Positions 1 to 5,875 of a stretch of DNA of 9,269 nt are shown in pieces. The notes beneath the pieces were generated by a model. The model was given only the letters and a program-made list of their open reading frames with translations, ran no database searches and was not told where the DNA came from. The translations under genes were made by a program, and so were the position numbers. Source of the DNA: Methylomonas sp. (GTDB lineage: Bacteria; Pseudomonadota; Gammaproteobacteria; Methylococcales; Methylomonadaceae); the NCBI GenBank assembly GCA_026988195.1, contig JALSLS010000386.1:1-9269 (forward strand). Reading direction: 5' to 3'. The stretch's first letter is position 1; every line of letters begins with the position of its first letter.

Positions 1-1
1 A

Positions 2-61
2 GATTTTAGCAATATTCATAGTGTGCAAGATATTGTTGACCAAATAGTGACACTTCATTAA
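2..61 (+). CDS. 3' end of a gene cut by the window edge, possibly acyl-carrier-protein-like
   Basis: Only the last 19 codons and the TAA stop (59-61) are visible. They read DFSNIHSVQDIVDQIVTLH. The pattern of an aromatic residue, then I-x-S-V-x-D-I-V-x-x-I, resembles the last helix of acyl or peptidyl carrier proteins, where a short segment leads into a final amphipathic helix. The serine that carries phosphopantetheine would lie upstream of the window, so the family cannot be confirmed. The other two forward frames give no better ending here, which makes this the most plausible reading frame. The GTAGGGTGGGCA hairpin repeat begins about 40 bases after the stop and could help to end transcription. 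Treat the product name as a weak guess; that a coding frame ends here is somewhat more likely. Confidence 0.35.
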   Translation, partial: DFSNIHSVQDIVDQIVTLH

Positions 62-103
62 TGACCTGCCAACTTAAAGCGAAGCTGATCTTCATACAAA
101 AAA

Positions 104-174
104 GTAGGGTGGGCAGTTTTTTTGCCCACCATCAATGCCACAACACGGTAGGCAGAAAAGATTGCCCACCCTAC
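104..174. repeat. GTAGGGTGGGCA palindromic repeat
   Basis: The outer arms GTAGGGTGGGCA (104-115) and TGCCCACCCTAC (163-174) are perfect 12-bp reverse complements. Two inner copies of the same motif are present: TGCCCACC at 123-130, which can pair with 108-115 across a short T-rich loop, and a diverged GGTAGGCA at 148-155, which faces 163-170. The unit can therefore fold as one long hairpin or as two small ones. Repeats with this core are, from memory, abundant between genes in several gammaproteobacteria and cyanobacteria. A role as a bidirectional terminator is possible but not shown. Confidence 0.75.
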
Positions 175-297
175 AGTTTATAAGCTGTCCCATCTTAAAA
201 CCGTAGCCCATTAATTGATGCCTTTTTGTAAAGATCGGTTAGGGGGGCATTAGTCATATTATTCCCCTGACTATTAGCTACAAAATAAATAGAACTC

Positions 298-365
298 ATA
301 GGATGTGCTGAGGAACGAAGCGCATCAATAGCCGTCGATGCGCCTTCTGCGTCGGCACATCCTAT
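298..365. repeat. ATAGGATGTGC palindromic repeat
   Basis: The terminal arms ATAGGATGTGC (298-308) and GCACATCCTAT (355-365) are perfect 11-bp inverted repeats. An inner pair, GCGCATC (320-326) and GATGCGC (337-343), is also perfect, with imperfect pairing between the two blocks. The unit is 68 bp, far too small to code for a transposase. I recognise the core (GGATGTGC...GAAGCGCATC) as a common dispersed repeat in related genomes, from memory only. No flanking direct repeat of useful length was seen. Confidence 0.7.
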
Positions 366-388
366 AAGGTTGTTATCTATAAACTAGA

Positions 389-517
389 AAAGTAAAGTAA
401 CCGTTCAGCCCCCCTCTTTGGAAAAGAGGGGTTAAGGGAAATTTTATTAGACAAATCCCCCTCAATCCCCCTTTTTCAAAGGGGGAGGTGTATAGTGAAT
501 GGTTACAAAGTAAAGTA
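389..517. mobile_element. MITE-like element with 11-bp flanking direct repeats
   Basis: The element has terminal inverted repeats GTAACCGTTCA (397-407) and TGAATGGTTAC (496-506) with one mismatch. Inside are two strong hairpins: CCCCTCTTT (411-419) with AAAGAGGGG (423-431), and CCCCCTTT (467-474) with AAAGGGGG (478-485). The sequence AAAGTAAAGTA occurs perfectly on both sides, at 389-399 and 507-517, as expected of a target-site duplication. Its last three bases on the left coincide with the first three of the inverted repeat. The element is therefore either 107 bp (400-506) with an 11-bp duplication, or 110 bp (397-506) with an 8-bp one. It carries no coding sequence, so movement would need a transposase supplied from elsewhere in the genome. 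Confidence 0.65.
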
Positions 518-550
518 TCTTTAAAGTGGCTGATTTCGACACTCTAGGTT

Positions 551-630
551 TATTCCTTCCCCTCATCCCCTTCCCCACTTGGGAGAAGAGGTTAAGAGCA
601 ACATTTTCTTTTTATAGGGTGAGTCGTTAC
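551..630. repeat. Decayed relative of the MITE-like element
   Basis: The segment GAGAAGAGGTTAAG at 583-596, followed by an A/T-rich run, matches GAAAAGAGGGGTTAAG at 421-436 of the neighbouring element. The end TGAGTCGTTAC (620-630) matches that element's right terminus TGAATGGTTAC (496-506) apart from two bases. The C-rich stretch at 557-576 corresponds to the C-rich hairpin arms. No matching left terminus or clear flanking duplication is visible, so this is probably an old copy or a related variant. It abuts the recQ stop and could act in ending recQ transcription, but no clean stem plus T-run was found. Confidence 0.4.
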
Positions 631-639
631 AAAAAAGGG

Positions 640-2754
640 TCATTCAGTTTTATGCTGAAAACTTGCTCTTACACAACGCAAGACACCATAACTATAGGTT
701 TCATCAAATAACTCAAATAAAGGTTTAAGTGCATTTTTTTGTTCTTCAGGTAAATTAATAATAGCATCCTCTATTAGCTCGATTTCATTTTTATCCAGAT
801 CAATCACCTCTGTTAACAAGACACTCCCCTCCTCCAGTGCTTGTGATAGATGAGTATAAATAGTATCTGCTTTTAACTGCCTTTTTTTCGCAACCTGCTC
901 AACAGTGTAGCCTAGCTTAAACAGTTCAAGTGACTCCGCAACCGTATCAGGAATATCCATAGTAGAAAATTCCTGTAATACTTCCAGAAATTTATCACCA
1001 TACAGTTCAAGTTTTTTCTGACCAACCCCAGAAATATAACTCATCTGAGTTAAATCCATGGGCTTCTCTTCAATCATTGCCATTAAAGTAGCATCATGAA
1101 AAATAACAAAGGGAGGGACATCCTGATCATCAGCAAGTTCTCGGCGTTTTGCTCTTAATGCCTCCCATAATAAATTATCCTTCCCTTTCACTGCTGATTT
1201 TTTTTCAGCCCTATTACGTTTACCTTTTTCTACTGTAATATCTTTACGTAACATTAAAGTCTGTTCACTACGTAAAATAGGGCGACATTTTTCTGTTAAT
1301 TTAAAGGCCCCAAAACCTTCAAAATCAACTTCCACATAGCCTTTTGCGACTAACTGCCTAAATACAGACCGCCATTGTTTTTCATCTAGATCCTTGCCAA
1401 TACCAAAGGTAGATTGCTTGTCATGCCCAAAGTTTTTAATTCGATCGTTATCCTTGCCTAACAGTACATCCATTAAATAAGTGACTCCAAACCGTTGCTC
1501 TGTCCGATAAATACAGGATAATGCTTGTTGTGCAGCTATCGTTCCATCCCAAGTTGCTACTGGTTCTAAGCAAGTATCACAATTACCACAGCCTTTTTCT
1601 AGCTCATCACCAAAATAAGCTAATAAGGCTTGTCGCCTACAACTCACCAGTTCACATAAAGCCAACATAGCATCTAATTTATGTAATTCTATTCGTTTAT
1701 GTACTTCATCAGCATTAGAACTCGATAACATCTGTCGTAAGGTGATGACATCTTGCAAGCCATATACCATCCATGCATTTGCTGGCTGACCGTCACGCCC
1801 TGCCCGCCCCGTTTCCTGATAATACCCTTCAATACTTTTAGGCAAATCAAGATGTCCTACAAAACGCACATTGGGTTTATCTATTCCCATACCAAAAGCA
1901 ATCGTTGCAACAATGACAATACCTTCTTCCATTAAAAAACGATGCTGGTTTTGTTGTTTAACCGCATTGGGTAATCGTGCATGATAAGGTAAAGCCTTAA
2001 TTCCTTTTTCAGCTAACCATTGCGCTGTTGATTCAACTTTTTTACGCGATAAACAATAAACAATACCTGCATCACCGGCATGCTCTGCTCTAATAAAATT
2101 GAGTAATTGTTGTTTGGCATTTTGTTTCTGAACAATACGATAGCGAATATTGGGGCGGTCAAACCCACTAATAAAAGCGTTAGCTTGCCCCAAACTTAAA
2201 CGTTTAACAATTTCTTCTCGGGTTTTTTCATCTGCTGTTGCGGTTAAGGCAATACGTGGAATTGTTGGAAACTTTTCATGCAATAACGACAGCTGTAAAT
2301 AGTCCACGCGGAAATCGTGGCCCCATTGCGACACACAATGTGCTTCATCAATGGCAAATAAAGCGATATTAATACGCTGGAATAATGACTGCGTCCAACT
2401 TGAAGTTAAGCGTTCTGGGGCAATGTAAAGCAAATCAAGCTCACCTTGCTGCAATTGATATTCAACTAAACGCGCCTCATCCATTGATAAAGTTGAGTTA
2501 AGAAAGGCTGCTTTTACACCTAATTGATGTAATGCCATCACCTGATCTTGCATTAAAGCAATTAACGGTGAAATAACAATACCAACACCTGACATAACTA
2601 TCGCAGGTATCTGATAACAAAGTGATTTACCCCCACCTGTTGGCATTAAAACCAAGGCATCTTGACCGGCTATCACTTGCTCAATAATTTCCTTCTGTTG
2701 CCCTCTAAATTTATCATAGCCAAATACAGATTTCAGCACTTTTTCAGATGGCAA
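640..2754 (-). CDS. recQ: ATP-dependent DNA helicase RecQ
   Basis: This is a 3'-5' superfamily 2 helicase acting in recombinational repair and restart of stalled forks. The N-terminal motif FGYDKFRGQQ (11-20) is followed by Walker A MPTGGGKS (37-44, K43), DEAH box 136-139 with the following CVSQWGHDFR, motif III TATAD (171-175) and motif VI TGRAGRDG (315-322). The zinc-binding RQC part shows C372, C389, C392 and C395. A winged-helix part (about 405-500) and an HRDC domain (about 526-600) follow. An additional C-terminal region (about 605-704) with the helix-turn-helix-like stretch GYTVEQVAKKRQLKADTIYT resembles the extra HTH domain of some RecQ proteins, which explains 704 residues against about 610 in E. 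coli. The start given is a TTG at 2754-2752, which has no ribosome-binding site. A GGAG at 2794-2791 is instead spaced for an in-frame ATC at 2784-2782, which would add 10 residues. Transcription is divergent from gshA. Confidence 0.95.
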   Translation of the reverse strand: MPSEKVLKSVFGYDKFRGQQKEIIEQVIAGQDALVLMPTGGGKSLCYQIPAIVMSGVGIVISPLIALMQDQVMALHQLGVKAAFLNSTLSMDEARLVEYQLQQGELDLLYIAPERLTSSWTQSLFQRINIALFAIDEAHCVSQWGHDFRVDYLQLSLLHEKFPTIPRIALTATADEKTREEIVKRLSLGQANAFISGFDRPNIRYRIVQKQNAKQQLLNFIRAEHAGDAGIVYCLSRKKVESTAQWLAEKGIKALPYHARLPNAVKQQNQHRFLMEEGIVIVATIAFGMGIDKPNVRFVGHLDLPKSIEGYYQETGRAGRDGQPANAWMVYGLQDVITLRQMLSSSNADEVHKRIELHKLDAMLALCELVSCRRQALLAYFGDELEKGCGNCDTCLEPVATWDGTIAAQQALSCIYRTEQRFGVTYLMDVLLGKDNDRIKNFGHDKQSTFGIGKDLDEKQWRSVFRQLVAKGYVEVDFEGFGAFKLTEKCRPILRSEQTLMLRKDITVEKGKRNRAEKKSAVKGKDNLLWEALRAKRRELADDQDVPPFVIFHDATLMAMIEEKPMDLTQMSYISGVGQKKLELYGDKFLEVLQEFSTMDIPDTVAESLELFKLGYTVEQVAKKRQLKADTIYTHLSQALEEGSVLLTEVIDLDKNEIELIEDAIINLPEEQKNALKPLFELFDETYSYGVLRCVRASFQHKTE

Positions 2755-2781
2755 TTGTCTATTAGCTTGTTGTTCAGGGTT

Positions 2782-2794
2782 GATAAATTACTCC
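2782..2794 (-). promoter_or_regulatory. Shine-Dalgarno-like site spaced for an AUC start of recQ
   Basis: On the minus strand GGAG (2794-2791) is followed by six bases, TAATTT, and then ATC (2784-2782), which is in frame with recQ. An in-frame TAA at 2790-2788 closes the frame just upstream. Between that stop and the TTG at 2754 there is no ATG, GTG or other TTG in frame. The TTG itself is 36 bases from GGAG, too far for this site to serve it. AUC is a rare initiator, so this is either a non-canonical start or a damaged ATG. Confidence 0.4.
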
Positions 2795-2796
2795 AA

Positions 2797-2833
2797 TTGT
2801 CAATTACCTATTATAATAGTAGGATTATATCAA
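2797..2833. promoter_or_regulatory. Shared divergent recQ/gshA promoter region
   Basis: A perfect 12-bp palindrome, CTATTATAATAG (2808-2819), supplies a consensus TATAAT on the plus strand (2812-2817, 40 bases before the gshA ATG) and on the minus strand (2815-2810, facing recQ). A second minus-strand TATAAT lies at 2829-2824. Candidate -35 boxes, TTGTCA at 2797-2802 (plus) and TTGATA at 2833-2828 (minus), are 9 and 12 bases from the palindromic box, closer than the usual spacing of about 17. The -10 match is good but the full promoters are uncertain. Confidence 0.35.
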
Positions 2834-2857
2834 GACCAGCCAGGCTAACGCCTTTTT

Positions 2858-4444
2858 ATGACGACTTTAAATACACCTCATTCAGCTAAACTTAGCTACT
2901 TAATTGAACATAAAAAACAACATCTACTGGTCGGTGGATTAAAAGGGATCGAAAAAGAAAGTTTACGGATTTCTAAAACCGGCAATATTTCACAAACGCC
3001 GCACCCCTATACATTAGGTTCAGCTTTAACTCACCCTCATATTACAACTGATTACTCAGAAGCATTACTTGAATTCATCACCCCACCGTTTGCAGAAATA
3101 ACTGAAACGTTGGACTTTATGCACACTATCCATCAATACGTTTATGATCACCTAGATGATGAAATGCTATTGTCAGCCAGTATGCCTTGCGGTATTAATG
3201 GTGATGAAAGCATTCCCGTTGCTGAATATGGCTCATCAAATATTGGCAAAATGAAGCATGTTTACCGACAAGGCTTATCATATCGCTATGGAAAAACCAT
3301 GCAAGCTATTGCAGGTATCCACTTTAACTATTCAGTACCTGAAGCACTATGGCCCATTTTGTATAAACAAAGCCATTCGACCCTAGCAATAGCTGATTTT
3401 ATTTCTGAAAGTTATTTTGACCTTATTAGAAATTTTCAACGTCAGGGCTGGATAATCCTATATTTATTTGGTGCCTCCCCTGCTATCTGTAAAAGTTTTT
3501 TTAAAAGCCGACCTCATCTAATTGCTGAATTTGATGAATTTGATCAGCACACTCTTTATCACCCTTACGCCACCTCATTACGGATGAGTGATATTGGCTA
3601 TAAAAGTAAAAATCAGGCCAATTTAAAAATTGATTACAATTCATTATCCGGCTATGTTGAAAGTTTAAGTCACGCTATTAATACGCCCTATCCTGACTAC
3701 CAAGGTCTTGGCGTAAAAGTAGATGGGCAATACAAACAATTAAATGCCAATATTTTACAAATAGAAAATGAATTTTACAGCACGGTTCGTCCCAAACAGA
3801 TCGCAGAATCTTGTGAAAAACCAACACTGGCTTTAAAACGTCGCGGAGTTAAATATATAGAAATTCGTTCTCTGGATTTAGATCTATTCAACCCTATTGG
3901 TATTGATGAAGATAAATCACGTTTTATTGAAGCCTTTTTATTAAATTGCCTATTACAGGAAAGCCCCGAATACACAGGACAAGAACAACAAGTTAATAAT
4001 ACCAATCAATTGTCTGTTGCTCATTTAGGTAGAAAACCTGGTTTAAAACTTGATAATCATGGTAAAGATATTCTTCTTAAAACATGGGCTCAGGATATTT
4101 TGAAATCTATGGAGGTAGTCTGTGAAATACTGGATGAAAACTTAGCAGATAAACCCTATAGTAAAGCCTTAGCTCAACAAGCTAAAATTGTAGAAAACCC
4201 TGATTTAACCCCTTCTGCAAAAATTCTTCAAGGCATGCGATCAAATCAAAAACCTTTTGGACGTTTTGGGCTAGAGACTTCTGAACAACACAAACAGTAT
4301 TTTAAACAAAATAGGCTTGATGAGACAACAACTCAACTGTTTGATCAAATGGCAACTGATTCTCACACCAAACAACAAACGATTGAACAAAACGACTCAC
4401 TTTCTTTTGATGATTTTTTAAATAAATACTTTTCTCAAAGTTAA
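2858..4444 (+). CDS. gshA: Glutamate-cysteine ligase (gamma-glutamylcysteine synthetase)
   Basis: GshA carries out the first, rate-limiting step of glutathione synthesis, joining L-cysteine to the gamma-carboxyl of L-glutamate with ATP in the cytoplasm. The 528 residues compare with about 518 in E. coli and align along most of their length with the proteobacterial class. Visible blocks are GIEKESLR (30-37, metal-binding glutamates E32 and E34), THPHITTDYSEALLEFITPP (58-77), SMPC (108-111), FGASPAIC (204-211), YATSLRMSDIGY (237-248), QIENEFY with RPK (301-313), YIEIRSLDLDLFNPIG (333-348) and GRKPG (391-395). The ATG at 2858 gives the expected distance to the first motif. Its Shine-Dalgarno is poor, only AGG at 2842-2844. 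The gene is divergent from recQ and is followed by a hairpin repeat before cysH. No glutathione synthetase gene (gshB) is in the window. Confidence 0.96.
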   Translation: MTTLNTPHSAKLSYLIEHKKQHLLVGGLKGIEKESLRISKTGNISQTPHPYTLGSALTHPHITTDYSEALLEFITPPFAEITETLDFMHTIHQYVYDHLDDEMLLSASMPCGINGDESIPVAEYGSSNIGKMKHVYRQGLSYRYGKTMQAIAGIHFNYSVPEALWPILYKQSHSTLAIADFISESYFDLIRNFQRQGWIILYLFGASPAICKSFFKSRPHLIAEFDEFDQHTLYHPYATSLRMSDIGYKSKNQANLKIDYNSLSGYVESLSHAINTPYPDYQGLGVKVDGQYKQLNANILQIENEFYSTVRPKQIAESCEKPTLALKRRGVKYIEIRSLDLDLFNPIGIDEDKSRFIEAFLLNCLLQESPEYTGQEQQVNNTNQLSVAHLGRKPGLKLDNHGKDILLKTWAQDILKSMEVVCEILDENLADKPYSKALAQQAKIVENPDLTPSAKILQGMRSNQKPFGRFGLETSEQHKQYFKQNRLDETTTQLFDQMATDSHTKQQTIEQNDSLSFDDFLNKYFSQS

Positions 4445-4491
4445 AAGAGTACCTCTGACTTTGTGTGAATAAAATAAACAAAATAAAAACA

Positions 4492-4570
4492 TGTAGCCTT
4501 GATGCAGCGAAGCGGAATCAAGGGTTTGACCTATAAAACCTTGATTCCACTCTGTTTCATCAAGACTACA
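4492..4570. repeat. TGTAGCCTTGATG palindromic repeat between gshA and cysH
   Basis: The arms TGTAGCCTTGATG (4492-4504) and CATCAAGACTACA (4558-4570) pair with one mismatch. The inner arms GGAATCAAGG (4514-4523) and CCTTGATTCC (4539-4548) are perfect. The segments between are partly complementary, and the loop is about 15 bases. The whole could form a long RNA stem in the gshA-cysH spacer and might reduce read-through or protect the gshA 3' end; no T-run follows, so a classic terminator is not indicated. From memory, similar repeats with a GATGCAGCGAAGCGGAATCAAGG core are widespread in related genomes. Confidence 0.75.
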
Positions 4571-4595
4571 AAAGCTTAACTTAATAACACTGACT

Positions 4596-5318
4596 ATGAC
4601 CTCTTTCGATATTCAAGCTATTCAAACTCAGCTACAAAGTAAAAAACCACGCGCCATTTTAAAAGCCGCATTAGAAAATTTTGATAATATTGCTATTTCT
4701 TTTAGTGGTGCAGAAGATGTAGTTTTAATTGATATGGCGCTTAATATTAGAAAAGATATTCAAGTATTCTCTTTAGACACAGGTCGCCTACATCCAGAAA
4801 CCTACCGTTTTATTGAGAAAGTAAGACAACACTATAAAATTGATATTGAACTCCTCACACCTGAACGTGATTCATTAGATACTTTTGTCAAAGAAAAAGG
4901 TTTATTTAGTTTTTATGAAGATGGCCATCAACAATGTTGTGGTATTCGTAAAGTTGAACCTCTTAGACGCAAACTGTCACAGCTTGATGCCTGGATTACA
5001 GGACAACGAAAAGACCAAAGTTTAGATACTCGGAATGATATTCCTGAAGTGCAAATTGATAGCGCTTTTTCGAGTACTGAAAAGCAATTAATTAAATTTA
5101 ACCCCTTACTTAACTGGAACTCGGCTCAAGTCTGGGATCATATAGAAGCTTATCAAGTCCCCTACAACGATCTACATGAAAAAGGTTTTATCAGTATTGG
5201 CTGTGAACCCTGTACCCGCGCAGTTTTGCCAAATCAGCATGAACGTGCGGGTCGCTGGTGGTGGGAAGATGCCACGAAAAAAGAATGTGGCTTACATGCT
5301 GGAAATATAAAAAAATAG
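4596..5318 (+). CDS. cysH: Assimilatory APS/PAPS reductase with [4Fe-4S] cysteines
   Basis: This enzyme of assimilatory sulfate reduction reduces adenylyl sulfate (or its 3'-phosphate) to sulfite, with electrons from thioredoxin or glutaredoxin. The 240 residues match the family. Visible are the nucleotide-binding SFSGAEDV loop (35-42), the segment LDTGRLHPET (60-69), the CC pair with following GIRKVEPLRR (C114, C115), the ITGQRKDQS region (134-142) and GCEPCTRA (C203, C206). Near the C terminus ECGLH carries the catalytic cysteine (C231). The four cysteines C114, C115, C203 and C206 are the ligand set of the iron-sulfur class, which usually prefers APS; E. coli-type PAPS reductases lack them. 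The ATG at 4596 has no clear Shine-Dalgarno. The product, sulfite, leads through sulfide to cysteine, the substrate of the upstream gshA. Its usual partners (sulfite reductase, ATP sulfurylase) are not in the window. Confidence 0.93.
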   Translation: MTSFDIQAIQTQLQSKKPRAILKAALENFDNIAISFSGAEDVVLIDMALNIRKDIQVFSLDTGRLHPETYRFIEKVRQHYKIDIELLTPERDSLDTFVKEKGLFSFYEDGHQQCCGIRKVEPLRRKLSQLDAWITGQRKDQSLDTRNDIPEVQIDSAFSSTEKQLIKFNPLLNWNSAQVWDHIEAYQVPYNDLHEKGFISIGCEPCTRAVLPNQHERAGRWWWEDATKKECGLHAGNIKK

Positions 5319-5330
5319 TAACTATCAATG

Positions 5331-5351
5331 CGAGACAGGGTTTGTAACCCC
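5331..5351. repeat. Short GGGTT-TGT-AACCC palindrome, probable repeat remnant
   Basis: Just after cysH, GGGTT (5338-5342) and AACCC (5346-5350) form a tight 5-bp stem with a 3-base loop. The left flank GCGAGACA (5330-5337) has no matching right flank here. In my recollection the full form of this repeat carries complementary flanks, so this may be a half-decayed copy. It is followed by A/T-rich sequence with no T-run, so a terminator role is doubtful. Confidence 0.4.
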
Positions 5352-5437
5352 ATTTAAAATGATTTAACACAACCCCTCACTCCTTATCACCATCAACAAA
5401 ACCAACTAAATATACAAAAACAACTATTATTCTAAGT

Positions 5438-5812
5438 ATGAATAAAGAATTAAATATTTTAGTAGTTGATGATGAGCGTTTTTATATCAATTTACTGGTT
5501 GAGCTACTTAAAGATAAATATAAACTTTATATTGCCAAGAGTGGTGAACAAGCACTAAAAAGAATTGCAGATAAGCAGCCTGATCTGATTTTACTGGATA
5601 TAATGATGCCTGGGTTGGACGGCTACCAAACCTGTGTTGAAATTAAAAAAAATCCACAATGGCAAGATATTCCTATTTTATTCCTCTCTAGTCATACAGA
5701 TAAAGATTCAGAAGCAAAAGCTTTTTCTGTAGGTGCAGTGGGGTATATAAAAAAACCCATTATTGCAGACCAATTAGTAATATCAATTAATAAGGCAACT
5801 CGTAATAAATAG
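5438..5812 (+). CDS. Stand-alone receiver-domain response regulator (CheY-like)
   Basis: The 124 residues make up a single receiver (REC) domain and nothing else. The acidic pocket is D11 and D12 (VVDDE), the phosphoacceptor is D54 in LLDIMMPGLDG, the switch serine is S84 in LFLSSHTD, the switch aromatic is Y103 and the conserved lysine is K105 in YIKKP. All key residues are present, so it should be able to take a phosphoryl group. There is no DNA-binding, cyclase or other output domain, so it would act by binding a partner or as a relay. It reads in the same direction as the large sensor kinase that starts 183 bases downstream, the likely phosphodonor. The ATG at 5438 puts VVDDE at the usual distance from the N terminus; the Shine-Dalgarno is weak. 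The precise pathway cannot be named. Confidence 0.9.
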   Translation: MNKELNILVVDDERFYINLLVELLKDKYKLYIAKSGEQALKRIADKQPDLILLDIMMPGLDGYQTCVEIKKNPQWQDIPILFLSSHTDKDSEAKAFSVGAVGYIKKPIIADQLVISINKATRNK

Positions 5813-5875
5813 CCCACCCAAAAAAACCATCCTTTGCGTGATAATTCATTGCTGAACTCTCCAGCTTTTCAGCCT

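Larger units (their letters stand above)
62..639. other. Gene-poor intergenic region filled with short repeats
   Basis: No convincing complete gene lies between the partial gene at the left edge and the recQ stop. The stretch holds four repeat units: the GTAGGGTGGGCA hairpin (104-174), the ATAGGATGTGC palindrome (298-365), a MITE-like element with flanking direct repeats (389-517) and a decayed relative of that element (about 551-630). Between the first two there is a short minus-strand frame of 34 codons (299 to 195) with protein-like composition but no ribosome-binding site. It opens inside the second palindrome and is more likely a relic than a gene. A small inverted repeat, TAGTCA/TGACTA, sits at 251-256 and 268-273. 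The region looks like an insertion hot spot or a graveyard of small elements. Confidence 0.7.

Noticed and set aside
104..506. CRISPR array
   Set aside because: The repeats are different palindromic units of unequal length with no regular spacing, no identical direct repeats separated by spacers, and no cas genes nearby.
526..711. A 61-codon plus-strand frame across the decayed repeat and the 3' end of recQ
   Set aside because: It runs through repeat sequence and antisense to the conserved end of recQ, and has no ribosome-binding site or recognisable domain.
1753..1935. Plus-strand frame inside recQ
   Set aside because: It is antisense to the conserved motif V-VI region of the helicase, and its composition is that of a shadow frame.
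3775..4005. Minus-strand frame inside gshA
   Set aside because: It is antisense to conserved GshA motifs (QIENEFY, RSLDLD), has no family resemblance and no start signals.
4445..4595. Riboswitch or leader element before cysH
   Set aside because: The structured part is a palindromic repeat of a dispersed type; I see no SAM or other known riboswitch core.
5319..5437. Rho-independent terminator after cysH
   Set aside because: The only stem (5338-5350) is five base pairs and is not followed by a run of T.
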